A stretch of 64,000 bases of DNA from Prosthecomicrobium sp. N25 (GTDB lineage: Bacteria > Pseudomonadota > Alphaproteobacteria > Rhizobiales > Ancalomicrobiaceae), in contig NZ_JBBCAT010000001.1 of the NCBI RefSeq assembly GCF_037203705.1, forward strand, positions 124,001-188,000, given 5' to 3'. Positions 28,039 to 38,713 of this stretch are shown here, in pieces. The notes below the pieces were generated by a model that searched no databases, was not told where the DNA came from, and saw only the letters and a list, made by a program, of their open reading frames with translations. The position numbers and the translations under genes are program-made. The number at the start of each line of letters is the position of its first letter. Within the stretch, counting starts at the first letter, position 1.

Positions 28039-28782
28039 GTGCTGATCCACGTGGTCAATCCGAACACCACGCGATCGATGACCGACAAGATCGCGTCGGC
28101 CGCCCGCGCGGTGGCGGGCGGCACCGCCGAGATCCTCGCGACCCAGCCCGACATGGGGCCGGTCTCGATCGAGGGCTACTACGACGAAGCCTACGCCATC
28201 CCGGGCATGCTGCAGCGGATCCTGGAGGCCGAGGCGGCCGGCGCCCGGGCCCACGTCATCGCCTGCTTCGACGACACCGGCCTCGATGCCGCCCGCCAGG
28301 CCGTCGCCTCCCCGGTGGTCGGCATCGGCGAGGCCGCCTACCACGTGGCGAGCCTGGTGGCCGGCCGCTTCTCGGTCGTCACCACCCTGCCGGTCTCGAT
28401 CCCGGTCATCGAGCACAACCTCGTCCGCTACGGCCTCGCCGCCCGCTGCGCCCGCGTGCGCGCCGCCGGCATCCCGGTCCTCGCCCTCGAGGATCCGGCC
28501 TCCGCCGGCCGCGCCCGCATCTCAGCCGAGATCGAGGCCGCCCTGCGGGACGATCACGCGGAGGCGATCGTGCTCGGTTGCGCCGGCATGGCCGACCTCG
28601 CCGCCGACCTCGCGGCCCGCCACGGCCTGCCGGTGATCGACGGCGTCGCGGCCGCGGTGGCGCTGGCCGGCGGCCTCGTCCGCCTCGGCGTCAGGACCTC
28701 CAAGCAGGGCGGCTACGCCCCGCCGCCGCCCAAGCCCTATGCCGGCAGCTTCGCCGCCTTCGCGTTCCCGCCCGCGCGCTGA
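28039..28782 (+). CDS. hyuA: Asp/Glu/hydantoin racemase family protein
   Basis: 247 residues from GTG 28039. VNPNTTRSMTDKIA (about residues 6-19) is the family start. The two catalytic cysteines are visible as ACFDDTG (Cys76) and GCAGM (Cys181), which match the positions of the general acid-base pair in hydantoin racemases. It would interconvert D- and L-5-substituted hydantoins so that the following dihydropyrimidinase-type enzyme can use both. Allantoin racemase is a real alternative in this family. The symbol is by family only. Confidence 0.86.
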   Translation: MLIHVVNPNTTRSMTDKIASAARAVAGGTAEILATQPDMGPVSIEGYYDEAYAIPGMLQRILEAEAAGARAHVIACFDDTGLDAARQAVASPVVGIGEAAYHVASLVAGRFSVVTTLPVSIPVIEHNLVRYGLAARCARVRAAGIPVLALEDPASAGRARISAEIEAALRDDHAEAIVLGCAGMADLAADLAARHGLPVIDGVAAAVALAGGLVRLGVRTSKQGGYAPPPPKPYAGSFAAFAFPPAR

Positions 28783-28814
28783 CGGGCGCGCCCGATCATT
28801 CCGAGGAGAGCCTG

Positions 28815-30251
28815 ATGCCCGAGTTCGACCTGGTCATCCGCGGCGGCACGGTCGTGACCGCCTCCGACACGATGCGCGCCGACGTCGGCATCCGGGGCGG
28901 CAAGATCGTCGCGATCGCCGAGGCCCTGGCGGACGGCGCCCGCACCATCGACGCCGGCGGCCTGCTCGTCATGCCGGGCGGCATCGACAGCCACGTGCAC
29001 CTCGCCCAGCCCGCCTTCGGCGGCCCGAAGATGGCCGACGGCTTCGAGACCGGCACCCGCTCGGCCATCGCTGGCGGCAACACCACGCTGATCCCCTTCG
29101 CGCTGCAGCCGCGCGGCGCCTCGCTCCGGGCCTCGGTGATGGACTATCACAAGGAGGCCGACGGCCAGTCCTACTGCGACTACGGCTTCCACCTGATCAT
29201 CTCCGACCCGTCCCCGACCGTGCTGGGCCAGGAGCTGCCAGCCCTCGTGGAGGACGGCTACTCCTCCTTCAAGGTCTTCATGACCTACGACGACCTCGTG
29301 CTGAACGACCGCCAGCTTCTCGAGGTCTTCGACTGCGCGCGCGGCTGCGGCGCGCTCGTCATGGTCCACTGCGAGGGCTACGACTCCATCAAGTTCATGA
29401 CCGAGAAGCTCGAGGCGGCTGGCAAGACGGCGCCCTACTACCACGCCGTCTCGCGTCCCCAGGTGGTCGAGCGCGAGGCGACCCACCGGGCGATCAGCCA
29501 CGGCGAGCTACTCGACGTGCCTATCATGATCGTGCACGTCTCCGGCCGCGAGCCCATGGAGCAGATCCGCTGGGCGCAGCAGCGCGGCCTCAAGGTCTAC
29601 GGCGAGACCTGCCCGCAATACGTCGCCCTAACGGCCGACGATCTGAAGGGCCTCAACATGGACGAGACGGGCGGCAAGTACGTCTGCTCGCCGCCGCCGC
29701 GCGACCAAGCCTCCTGGGACGCGATCTGGGAGGGCATCCGCGGCGGCGTCTTCCAGACCTTCTCGTCCGACCACTGCCCCTTCTTCTACGAAGGCAGCGA
29801 GGGCAAGCTGAACCCGAAGGCGCGGACCTCCTTCAAGTGGGTGCCGAACGGAATCCCGGGGGTCGAGACGCGCCTGCCGATCCTCTACTCCAAGGGCGTC
29901 GCCGAGGGCCGCATCACCGTCAACGAGTTCGTGGCGCTGACCTCGACCAACCACGCCAAGATCTACGGCCTCTATCCGGAGAAGGGGTCGATCGGCATCG
30001 GCTTCGATGCCGACATCGTGCTCTGGGATCCGAACCGCAAGGAGGTGATCCGCCAGGAGATCCTGCACCACGGCTCCGACTACACCCCCTACGAGGGCCT
30101 CGCCGTGACCGGCTGGCCGGTGATGACCATCCTGCGCGGCGAGCCCGTCTGCGAGGAGGGCCGCATTCTCGGCGCCCCGTCCGACGGCCGCTTCCTGAAG
30201 CGCAAGCTCTCCCCCTACGCGGTGCCGCGCGGCGGTCCCGGCCCGGCCTGA
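28815..30251 (+). CDS. hydA: Dihydropyrimidinase / D-hydantoinase
   Basis: 478 residues from ATG 28815 (GAGGAGAG upstream). Cyclic amidohydrolase of the amidohydrolase superfamily: first metal motif GGIDSHVHL (His60, His62), the carbamylated Lys in SSFKVFMTYDD (Lys154), and the later metal site VHCEGYD and FSSDHCPF. It hydrolyses a dihydropyrimidine or hydantoin ring to the N-carbamoyl amino acid in the cytoplasm. No N-carbamoylase gene (beta-ureidopropionase or hyuC) is next to it, so the last step must be encoded elsewhere. Confidence 0.92.
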   Translation: MPEFDLVIRGGTVVTASDTMRADVGIRGGKIVAIAEALADGARTIDAGGLLVMPGGIDSHVHLAQPAFGGPKMADGFETGTRSAIAGGNTTLIPFALQPRGASLRASVMDYHKEADGQSYCDYGFHLIISDPSPTVLGQELPALVEDGYSSFKVFMTYDDLVLNDRQLLEVFDCARGCGALVMVHCEGYDSIKFMTEKLEAAGKTAPYYHAVSRPQVVEREATHRAISHGELLDVPIMIVHVSGREPMEQIRWAQQRGLKVYGETCPQYVALTADDLKGLNMDETGGKYVCSPPPRDQASWDAIWEGIRGGVFQTFSSDHCPFFYEGSEGKLNPKARTSFKWVPNGIPGVETRLPILYSKGVAEGRITVNEFVALTSTNHAKIYGLYPEKGSIGIGFDADIVLWDPNRKEVIRQEILHHGSDYTPYEGLAVTGWPVMTILRGEPVCEEGRILGAPSDGRFLKRKLSPYAVPRGGPGPA

Positions 30252-30258
30252 CCGCCGC

Positions 30259-31374
30259 TCAGGCCCCGATCAGGTAGCGGGAAAACCCACCGAGAAGGCG
30301 CCGGCTCACGCCGATCACCGCCCAGCACGCCACCAGGGACAGACCGAACACGAGCGCGATGGCGAGCGGATCCGAGAGCGCGCCCGGCTCCGGCCGAAGA
30401 CCCATGCGCAGGAGCGCGACGAACCCTCGCTCGATCGGAGCATGCAGGAAATAGAGCCCGAACGCGGTGGCACCGGCCCTGTCGAGAAGGGCGGCGGCGA
30501 ACCGGTTGGGCGCGCGGTCTGCGTGGAAGGCCTGAAGCACCAGACAGCCGGCCGAGACCTTCTGGACGTAGAACAGCGCCTCGCGGATCGATACGGGCCC
30601 GAGATGATCGATGCCGTCCAGGTGCACGACGACGAGCGCGACGGTGGCGATCCCGGTACAGGCGAGGAGCCAGGTCCTCGCGTCCCGGACCCTGCCGATT
30701 TGGCCCTCGAGATCGGCCCCGATCCACAGCCCGAGGACATAGGGCCCGAGGAAATAGAAGAAGATCGGGACGCTCAGCTCGGTACCGGTGCGGGAGAACA
30801 CCAGCGGCAGCGCGACCAGGGTGACCAGCACCAGGTTGCCCGCGCGGCGGACGAGATCGAGCAGGAGCGGGCTGAGCACGTAGAAGGCAAGGATCAGCGG
30901 AACATACCACAGCGTGTACCACGCCTCGCCGGTCGCGAGATTGACGGCAAGCTCCCGTGCCATGTCGCCGGGCGGCCGCCACGTCCCCGAGCGGAGCCGG
31001 TCCGCGATCCAGCCCCCGCCGGTGAGGACCACGCTGACGAAGACGTAGGGCGGAACCAGCCTCCCCACCCGCTGCCGGAGGAAGGTCCGATAGGGAAGGG
31101 GCGCGAAGAGGCGGGCGTACAGGACGCCGGAGATCAGCGTGAAGAAGATCGTCGCGCCGTGGAAGACAACGTCCAGCACGACCAGGCCGGCGTAGTCGGG
31201 TGCCGCCGGCGGAACCAGCCCGCGCAGCATGTAGGTTCGGCCCGCATGGTAGAGGACGATGCACAGGATCGAGAAACCGCGAAAGCGATGGATGTAGTCG
31301 AGATACGCCTTTCGCGTCTCCGGCCCGGGGGCTCGGACGGCGGAGGCGGCCGCGCCCCGGCCGGCATCGTGCAT
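30259..31374 (-). CDS. Acyltransferase family 3 membrane protein
   Basis: 371 residues, about ten membrane segments. The N-terminus HRFRGFSILCIVLYHAGRTY has the His of the acyltransferase-3 active site, and SFGLYFLHAPIERG-like sequence occurs near the C-terminus (AFGLYFLHAPIERGF). These integral membrane enzymes O-acylate exported glycans or other extracytoplasmic targets. With an RfbC-like gene beside it, a role in decorating surface polysaccharide is likely. Its stop is 7 nt from the convergent dihydropyrimidinase stop. Confidence 0.87.
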   Translation of the reverse strand: MHDAGRGAAASAVRAPGPETRKAYLDYIHRFRGFSILCIVLYHAGRTYMLRGLVPPAAPDYAGLVVLDVVFHGATIFFTLISGVLYARLFAPLPYRTFLRQRVGRLVPPYVFVSVVLTGGGWIADRLRSGTWRPPGDMARELAVNLATGEAWYTLWYVPLILAFYVLSPLLLDLVRRAGNLVLVTLVALPLVFSRTGTELSVPIFFYFLGPYVLGLWIGADLEGQIGRVRDARTWLLACTGIATVALVVVHLDGIDHLGPVSIREALFYVQKVSAGCLVLQAFHADRAPNRFAAALLDRAGATAFGLYFLHAPIERGFVALLRMGLRPEPGALSDPLAIALVFGLSLVACWAVIGVSRRLLGGFSRYLIGA

Positions 31375-31475
31375 GGCGCTATGCCCCGGGACGGAGCATG
31401 AGGGCGATCGCGAGCATGACGGCGGCCGCCCGTGTCACGAGGAGGTCCAGCCATGGAAGCCGCCCCATGCGCCGG

Positions 31476-32018
31476 TCACCCGTACAGGCGGTGCATGAAG
31501 TCGGGCGCATCGCGGTCCTTCTCGGAGATGACCAGCGGCTCGAACGGCCATTCGATCGCGAAGAACGGATCGCAGTAGCGGACGACCTGTTCGAGGCTGG
31601 GCCGATACGGCCGGGAGGCGGTGTAGATGACCTCCGTGTCGGCCTCGAGCGTCATGTAGCCGTGGGCGCAGCCGGCGGGAACGTGGACCATGCGGCGGTC
31701 GGCCGCTGCGAGTTCGACCGCGACCCACCGGCCGAAGGTCGCAGATCGCGGTCGCAGGTCGGCCAGGACGTCGTAGACGCGTCCGCGGACGCACGAGATC
31801 GTCTTCGCTTCGGAAGCCGGGTGCCGTTGCAGATGCAGTCCCCGGAGGGTGCCCCGATCCGGCGAATGGGAGGCGTTCACCTGCGCGACGCGGGCGTCCA
31901 GACCATGCTCCAGGAAGTCCTCCGCCGAGAAGAGCTTGGTGAAGCTTCCCCGCGTGTCCGTCCGATGGTGGGGGGTGATGATCCAGGCGCCCTCGAGGGC
32001 CAGGGGCGTAAAATCCAT
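31476..32018 (-). CDS. rfbC: dTDP-4-dehydrorhamnose 3,5-epimerase family protein
   Basis: 180 residues from ATG 32018. RmlC cupin: TDTRGSFTKLFSAEDF, NASHSPDRGTLRGLHLQ with the catalytic His, DLRPRSATFG, and VPAGCAHGYMTLE. It isomerises C3 and C5 of a dTDP-4-keto-6-deoxyhexose on the way to dTDP-rhamnose or a related sugar. rfbA, rfbB and rfbD are not in the window, so it may act with genes elsewhere or on another 4-keto sugar. Confidence 0.88.
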   Translation of the reverse strand: MDFTPLALEGAWIITPHHRTDTRGSFTKLFSAEDFLEHGLDARVAQVNASHSPDRGTLRGLHLQRHPASEAKTISCVRGRVYDVLADLRPRSATFGRWVAVELAAADRRMVHVPAGCAHGYMTLEADTEVIYTASRPYRPSLEQVVRYCDPFFAIEWPFEPLVISEKDRDAPDFMHRLYG

Positions 32019-32447
32019 AGGGTCCTCGATCGAGGGGATACGCGACAGCTCAGCCCAGGCGGGCTTCGGGGCCGGCCCTGTCACGCACCGTGCCCGCATC
32101 GCTGCAATCGAAAAACCCTTACAGGATTCCCGCGATCGCTCCTATATGCCGGGAGATAGAGGCAGTTCGCGCTGACCCGGCCGAAGCACGGTCCGGGGCT
32201 GTGAGGCCCCGTCGCTCGACAAGCCGGCGCGACCGCGGCCGTGTCGGCTCGGCCGCCTGCGTGGCCGCAAGGCCGCTGAGGGAAAATGGCTCGGCGGCCT
32301 CGGCACACCGCCCCTGTCCGCTGCCCGCATCGGCCGGGCGGTCAGAGGCGCAATCGCGAGACCGTGACCGAACAGGACGAGGGCTGAGGGCGTTGTAGCC
32401 CGGTGTGGGTGGGGCCTGTCCGGACGGGCCCCGAGGCCGGGGTTCCG
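32019..32447. other. 429-nt divergent intergenic region
   Basis: Space between the divergent RfbC-like and OpgC genes. It contains a relatively AT-rich patch (32108-32160) with TTACAG (32119-32124) and TATATG (32143-32148) spaced 18 nt apart, a weak promoter candidate reading right. The open frames here lack family features and ribosome sites; I see no gene. Confidence 0.4.
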
Positions 32448-33581
32448 ATGCAGACCGAAAAGCGCAACGCCGCCGTCGACTTCTGGCGGGGCTTCGTGCT
32501 CATCTCCATTTTCATCAATCACATACCGGGCAACGTCCTCGGCTATGTGACGCCGCGCAACGTGGCCTTCTCGGATGCCGCCGAGGCCTTCGTGTTCCTG
32601 TCGGGCGTGTCGGTCAGCATGGCGTACGGCGCCCGCATCGCCGGCGCCCCCGGCCGGACCGCCGCGACCCTCTGGCGCAGGGCGGGCAAGCTCTACCTCG
32701 CCCACGTGGTGCTCACGCTGGTGGGGCTCGCGCTCTTCGGCCTCGCCTACGAGGCGACCCGCAACCTCGCCTTCCTGATCGACGACGGTCGCGACGTGGC
32801 CCTGATCGAGCCGGTGGTCGGCCTGGCCGGCGTGCTCTCGCTCGGCCACCAGATCGGCCACTACAACATCCTCCCGCTCTACGTGCTCCTGCTCGTCGCC
32901 GCGCCCGCCTTCCTGCTCGCGGCGACGCGCAGCCCCCTCGGCATGCTGCTCGCGTCCGTCGGCATCTATGCCGCGGCGCGCTGGTTCGCCCTCGCGCTGC
33001 CGTCCTGGCCGACGCCGGAGGGCGGGTTCTTCTTCAACCCCTTCGCGTGGCAGCTCGTCTTCGCCTTCGGGCTCTACGCCGGAAGCTGGATGCGCGCCCG
33101 CTCCATCCCGCTCGTCGGACCGGCCTACGCGGTCGCCTTCGCGGTCGTGCTCGTCTCCGCCGTGCTCAACTCCAACGTCTTCGGACTGCTGCCCGGGCTC
33201 GTCGACGCCGCGGGCCTCTATCTCGATTGGGACAAGACATGGCTCGGGACCGTTCGGCTTCTGAATTTCCTCTCCCTGGCCTACGTGCTATACCATTCGC
33301 CGATCACGGCCGCGCTCAGGGCCACGCCGGTCTTCGCACCGGTCGCCCTTCTCGGCCGCCACAGCCTGGAAGTCTTCTGCGCCGGAACGCTTCTGAGTTC
33401 GATCGGCCTTATTCTGACCGAAACTCTGCCGCGCTCGATCCTTTTCGACGTGGCCTACGTGGCGATCGGTATCGTCCTGCTTCACCAACTGGCCAGACGT
33501 CTCGAATGCTCCGATCAAGCGACCCGCTCCTCCGCGACCGCCGGCGCTCCCGGCTCCGCACCGGCCTCCGCGCGCTCCTGA
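32448..33581 (+). CDS. opgC: OpgC-family membrane protein
   Basis: 377 residues from ATG 32448, about ten hydrophobic segments. The start KRNAAVDFWRGFVLISIFINHIPGN is typical of OpgC, as are DAAEAFVFLSGVSVSMAYG and GHSLEVFCAGT-like sequence near the end. OpgC adds succinyl groups to osmoregulated periplasmic glucans; other members modify other surface glycans. The gene overlaps the following SGNH hydrolase gene by 76 nt, so the two are translated together. Confidence 0.88.
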   Translation: MQTEKRNAAVDFWRGFVLISIFINHIPGNVLGYVTPRNVAFSDAAEAFVFLSGVSVSMAYGARIAGAPGRTAATLWRRAGKLYLAHVVLTLVGLALFGLAYEATRNLAFLIDDGRDVALIEPVVGLAGVLSLGHQIGHYNILPLYVLLLVAAPAFLLAATRSPLGMLLASVGIYAAARWFALALPSWPTPEGGFFFNPFAWQLVFAFGLYAGSWMRARSIPLVGPAYAVAFAVVLVSAVLNSNVFGLLPGLVDAAGLYLDWDKTWLGTVRLLNFLSLAYVLYHSPITAALRATPVFAPVALLGRHSLEVFCAGTLLSSIGLILTETLPRSILFDVAYVAIGIVLLHQLARRLECSDQATRSSATAGAPGSAPASARS

Positions 33582-34342
33582 TCGCCGCCGCCGTGATGAT
33601 CCGCCCGCCCCTGGCGGCCGCCGAAGGCCCGGACGGGTCGGCCGCCCCGCCCGCCGCCGCCCCGTTCAAGTGCGGCGAAGCGTCCGTCCGCCTGCCCCTC
33701 GACGGCGCACTGGCGCGCACCGGGCGCCTGCTCGCCGCCCATGCGCATGTCCAGGTCCTGGCGATCGGCTCGTCCTCGACGCAAGGGGTCGGCGCCTCCG
33801 CCCCCACCAAGGCCTATCCGGCCCAGCTGCAGGCCGAGCTCCGGCGCCGCTTCCCCGGCGCCGACATCGCGGTCCGCAACGCCGGCATCGGCGGCGAGAC
33901 GATCGAGAGGACCTACGCGCGCCTGCTGGCCGAGCTCGACACCACGAAGCCCGACCTCGTCATCTGGCAGGTCGGCACCAACGACGCCCTGACTGCCGAC
34001 GCCGCGGAGGACAAGTTCGCGGCCGTCCTGCAGGCCGGCCTGGACGCCATCCAGGAGCGCGGCATCGACATCGTCGTCGTCGACCAGCAGTTCTACAAGA
34101 CCGTGCGCGACCCCGCCCGCTACGAGCGCTTCGTCCGCATGGTCGAGAAGGTCGCGGCCGACGAGAAGATCTGCCTCTTCCCCCGCTACCGCATCATGCG
34201 CAGCTGGGCGGCGGAGAGCAGCGGCCGCCTGGAGACCATGCTGGCCGCCGACGGCTTCCACATGAACGACAACGGCTACGCCTGCGTGGCCGATCTCCTC
34301 GCCGAGCAGATCTACCGGATCGTCAGCGAGAAGCGGTCCTGA
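33506..34342 (+). CDS. Secreted SGNH/GDSL hydrolase
   Basis: 278 residues from ATG 33506, inside the end of opgC; ATG 33596 is a shorter alternative. An Arg-rich start and hydrophobic run (LRALLIAAAVMIRPPLAAAEG) act as a signal peptide. Block I GSSSTQG carries the nucleophile Ser, block III is GTND, and GFHMNDNGY provides the catalytic Asp-x-x-His equivalent. A periplasmic esterase or acyl-transfer enzyme is expected. The tight coupling to OpgC suggests that it removes or transfers acyl groups on the same glycan. Confidence 0.85.
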   Translation: MLRSSDPLLRDRRRSRLRTGLRALLIAAAVMIRPPLAAAEGPDGSAAPPAAAPFKCGEASVRLPLDGALARTGRLLAAHAHVQVLAIGSSSTQGVGASAPTKAYPAQLQAELRRRFPGADIAVRNAGIGGETIERTYARLLAELDTTKPDLVIWQVGTNDALTADAAEDKFAAVLQAGLDAIQERGIDIVVVDQQFYKTVRDPARYERFVRMVEKVAADEKICLFPRYRIMRSWAAESSGRLETMLAADGFHMNDNGYACVADLLAEQIYRIVSEKRS

Positions 34343-34355
34343 GGCCCCGTGCGGC

Positions 34356-35207
34356 TCAGCGGTCCTTGTCGAGGTAGATCGCCCAGTAGCTGAGCGCCAC
34401 GCCGCCCGCGCCGCCGACCAGGTTGCCGACCGACACGAGCGCCAGGTTCTCCAGGAACCCGCCTGCCGTCACCGCGCCCCCGGCGAGCCAGCCGGCCGGG
34501 ATCAGGTACATGTTGGCGACCGAGTGCTCGAAGCCCATCGCCACGAAGCCGGTGATCGGCCAGAGGATCGCCAGAATCTTGCCGCCCACGTCGCGGGCCG
34601 CGAAGGTGAGCCAGACGGCGAGGCAGACGAGCGCGTTGCACAGGATCGCCCGCGCGAAGGCGGCTCCCGGCGCGAGCGCGACCTTGGCCTCCGCGATCTT
34701 CGCCGCCGTCCGGCCGACGCCGCCGCCGCCGAGCGCCGCGAAGTCGGCCATATGCGCCAGCATCACGACCCCGAGCGCGCCCGCCAGGTTGGCGACGAAC
34801 ACGATCCCCCAGTTGCGCAGGAGCGCCGCGGTCGTGACCTTGCGGTCGACCCAGGCCATGACGATCAGCGCGTTGCCGGTGAAGAGCTCCGCGCCGCCGA
34901 CCACCACCAGGATCAGGCCGAGCGAAAAGGCCACCCCGCCGAGAAGGCGGACCGGACCGAAGCCGTCCCCGGCCCCGGTGGCGACCAGGGTATAGAACAT
35001 CGCCCCGAAGGCGATGAAGGCCCCCGCCAGCGTGCCCAGCATGGCGAGCGCGCGGACCGGCAGCTTCGCCTTGGCGACCCCGGCGGCCTCGACCCGCTCC
35101 GCCATCTCGGCCGGCCGATAGGCCTCGATCCCGGTCGGCCCGAGCGGCAGGGGGCCGGGAGCGGCGGGGGAGGAGGGCAGGGGCGCGGGCCTGGCCGGCT
35201 TGTTCAT
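34356..35207 (-). CDS. Formate/nitrite transporter (FNT) family channel
   Basis: 283 residues with a 60-residue Pro/Ala-rich cytoplasmic leader and six membrane segments. GGAELFTGNAL, LCNALVCLAVWL and GFEHSVANMYLIP are the FNT signature blocks lining the pore. These pentameric channels pass formate, nitrite, hydrosulphide or acetate-like anions. No formate dehydrogenase or nitrite reductase gene is adjacent, so substrate is open. It converges with the SGNH hydrolase gene and diverges from the XdhC-like genes. Confidence 0.9.
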   Translation of the reverse strand: MNKPARPAPLPSSPAAPGPLPLGPTGIEAYRPAEMAERVEAAGVAKAKLPVRALAMLGTLAGAFIAFGAMFYTLVATGAGDGFGPVRLLGGVAFSLGLILVVVGGAELFTGNALIVMAWVDRKVTTAALLRNWGIVFVANLAGALGVVMLAHMADFAALGGGGVGRTAAKIAEAKVALAPGAAFARAILCNALVCLAVWLTFAARDVGGKILAILWPITGFVAMGFEHSVANMYLIPAGWLAGGAVTAGGFLENLALVSVGNLVGGAGGVALSYWAIYLDKDR

Positions 35208-35388
35208 GCGGGGCGTCTCCGGACGGAATGCGGCGTGAGCCTACCGGCCCGCGGAAGCCGGCCGCAACATGGGAGCCTTGCGGACGGGCGGGGTGCAGAC
35301 CGCCCGGCCACGCAGGCCTCCCCACTGTTGGCCGCGGTCCGGAAGGCCTATATCGTCCGGACCGCGAGAGATCTGCCGGGAGGCTGCC

Positions 35389-35724
35389 ATGGGCGACGCG
35401 CTGGACCTGACCGAGAAGGACGTGCTGGGGATCGCCGAGGGCTGGCGCCGCGACGGCCGTGCCGTGGCGCTCGCGACCGTGGTGGAGACCTGGGGCTCCG
35501 CCCCGCGGCCCGTCGGGTCGCATCTGGTGATCGACCGCGAGGGCAACTTCGAGGGCTCCGTGTCCGGTGGCTGCGTCGAGGGCGCGGTCGTCGGGGAGGC
35601 GCTCGAGGTGATCGAGGACGGCCGGCCCCGGCTCCTGGAATTCGGCGTCGCCGACGAGACCGCCTGGCGCGTCGGGCTCTCCTGCGGCGGCAAGATCGCC
35701 GTCTATGTCGAGCGCGTGAACTGA
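35389..35724 (+). CDS. XdhC/CoxI family protein, N-terminal half only
   Basis: 111 residues from ATG 35389 (GGGAGG 7 nt upstream). It matches the N-terminal XdhC/CoxI domain: ALATVVETWGSAPRPVGSHL and GSVSGGCVEGAVV, then LSCGGKIAVYVE. In single-chain XdhC this precedes a Rossmann domain; here the Rossmann part is the next gene. XdhC binds molybdenum cofactor and sulphurates it for xanthine-oxidase-family enzymes. The CxxG-type Cys residues that are expected to hold the cofactor are present. Confidence 0.88.
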   Translation: MGDALDLTEKDVLGIAEGWRRDGRAVALATVVETWGSAPRPVGSHLVIDREGNFEGSVSGGCVEGAVVGEALEVIEDGRPRLLEFGVADETAWRVGLSCGGKIAVYVERVN

Positions 35725-35738
35725 GGAGCGGGAGCCGC

Positions 35739-36472
35739 ATGGACGCCGCCCTGCTCGCCGCCCTGAACGCCGAACGCCGCGCCCGCCGCGCGGTGATCCG
35801 GGTGACCGATATCGAGACCGGCGCCGAGCGGCTCGTGCGCGAGGCCGAGCTCGATCCCGCCGACCCGCTCTTCGCCGAACTCGAGACCCGCTTCCGGACG
35901 GCCAAGTCCGGCATGGCCGAGGGCCCCGACAACGTCCGGCGCTTCCTCACCGTCCACGTGCCGCCCCCGCGCCTCGTCGTCATCGGGGCGGTCCACATCT
36001 CCCAGGCGCTCGCCCCGATGGCGCGCCTCGCCGGCTTCGACGTCACCGTCATCGACCCGCGCACCGCCTTCGCCACCGAGTCCCGCTTCGAGGGCGTGAG
36101 CCTCTTGGCCGAGTGGCCCGAAGAGGTGATCCCGAGCCGCGTCGCGCTCGACGCCTACACGGGACTGGTCGCCGTCACGCACGACCCGAAGATCGACGAC
36201 TGGCCGATCGCCGAGGCGCTGCGCGCCGGGGCCTTCTACGTCGGCGCGCTCGGCAGCCGGAAGACCCATGCCAAGCGCGTCGGCCGCCTCGGCGCCCTCG
36301 GCATCGCCGAGGACAGCATCGCCCGCATCGCCGCCCCGATCGGCCTCGACATCGGCGCCCAGTCGCCGGCCGAGATCGCCGTGGCGGTCCTCGCCCAGGC
36401 GATCGAGGCCCTGCGCCGCCGTCCCGCCCATCTCGCGCCGCGCCGGACCGCGGCGCCCGCGGACGTCACCCC

Positions 36473-36476
<4 letters not shown>
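35739..36476 (+). CDS. XdhC family protein, Rossmann C-terminal part
   Basis: 245 residues from ATG 35739, 14 nt after the partner. After an 80-residue N-terminal part it has LVVIGAVHISQALAPMARLAGFDVTVIDPR, the XdhC Rossmann fold, and AFYVGALGSRKTHAKRVGRL and PIGLDIGAQSPAEIAVAVLAQ. Together with the upstream 111-residue protein it reconstitutes a two-piece XdhC. Its stop overlaps the next GTG start (GTGA). Probably delivers sulphurated cofactor to Mo hydroxylases. Confidence 0.9.
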
Positions 36477-38098
<1,622 letters not shown>

Positions 38099-38187
38099 CC
38101 TGCATTGCGCGGGACTCTGCCACCCGGTCACGGGTTTGCCGCGACTTGGGCTGGAGAAAGCCTTCGTGTCCATGTATGAAGCCCGTC

Positions 38188-38607
38188 ATGAAGATGACTG
38201 TTGACCTCGCGGACCGCCGCAAGAACGCCGCCGAAGCCAAGGCCCTGCTGCTCCAGAAGTTCAAGGCCGGCATAGACCCCAACGATCCCGCCGCCATCGC
38301 CCGCGCCGCCGAGCGCAAGGCCGTGGCCGAGGCCCGCGCCGTGCGCGAGGAAGCCCGCCGTCGCGAGCGCGAAGCCGCGGCGGCAGCCAAGGCCATCGCG
38401 GACGAGGAGGCCCGCAAGGCCGCCATCGCCGAAGCCGCCGCCGCGGAAGTCCGCCGCGAGGAGGCCGAGCGCCTGGCCGCCGAGGAGGCCGTCGCGGACG
38501 AGGCCCGCAAGAAGGCGGCCCGCGACGAACGCTACGCCGCCCGCAAACTGCGCAAGCAGCAGGGCGACCAGCACTACCAGCCGGGCCGCAAGTCCGGGCG
38601 GTACTGA
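38188..38607 (+). CDS. DUF6481-like Ala/Arg/Glu-rich helical protein
   Basis: 139 residues from ATG 38188; ATG 38176 is an in-frame alternative. The first part (TVDLADRRKNAAEAKALLLQ) is the conserved start; the middle 80 residues are a long charged helix rich in Ala, Glu and Arg, probably coiled coil; the end is basic (ARKLRKQQGD, KSGRY). I recall this family as DUF6481, function unknown. Soluble and cytoplasmic. A terminator-like hairpin lies 41 nt after the stop. Confidence 0.7.
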   Translation: MKMTVDLADRRKNAAEAKALLLQKFKAGIDPNDPAAIARAAERKAVAEARAVREEARRREREAAAAAKAIADEEARKAAIAEAAAAEVRREEAERLAAEEAVADEARKKAARDERYAARKLRKQQGDQHYQPGRKSGRY

Positions 38608-38647
38608 GCGGGGCGGCTTTCGAGCCTTCCAGGGATTTCGATCGATA

Positions 38648-38672
38648 AGGGCCGGGGCCTGCTCCCGGCCCT
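38648..38672. terminator. Bidirectional terminator candidate
   Basis: AGGGCCGGG (38648-38656) and CCCGGCCCT (38664-38672) form a perfect 9-bp stem with a 7-nt loop between the convergent DUF6481-like gene and lepA. Short T-containing tails follow on both strands. Confidence 0.55.
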
Positions 38673-38713
38673 CGTTGTCGTGCGGGCGCGCCTGGACGGC
38701 GCGAGGACCGCGC

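Noticed and set aside
32090-32398. 102-codon frame between the RfbC-like and OpgC genes
   Set aside because: Ser/Arg/Ala-rich without motif or ribosome site; the space is better explained as a divergent promoter region.
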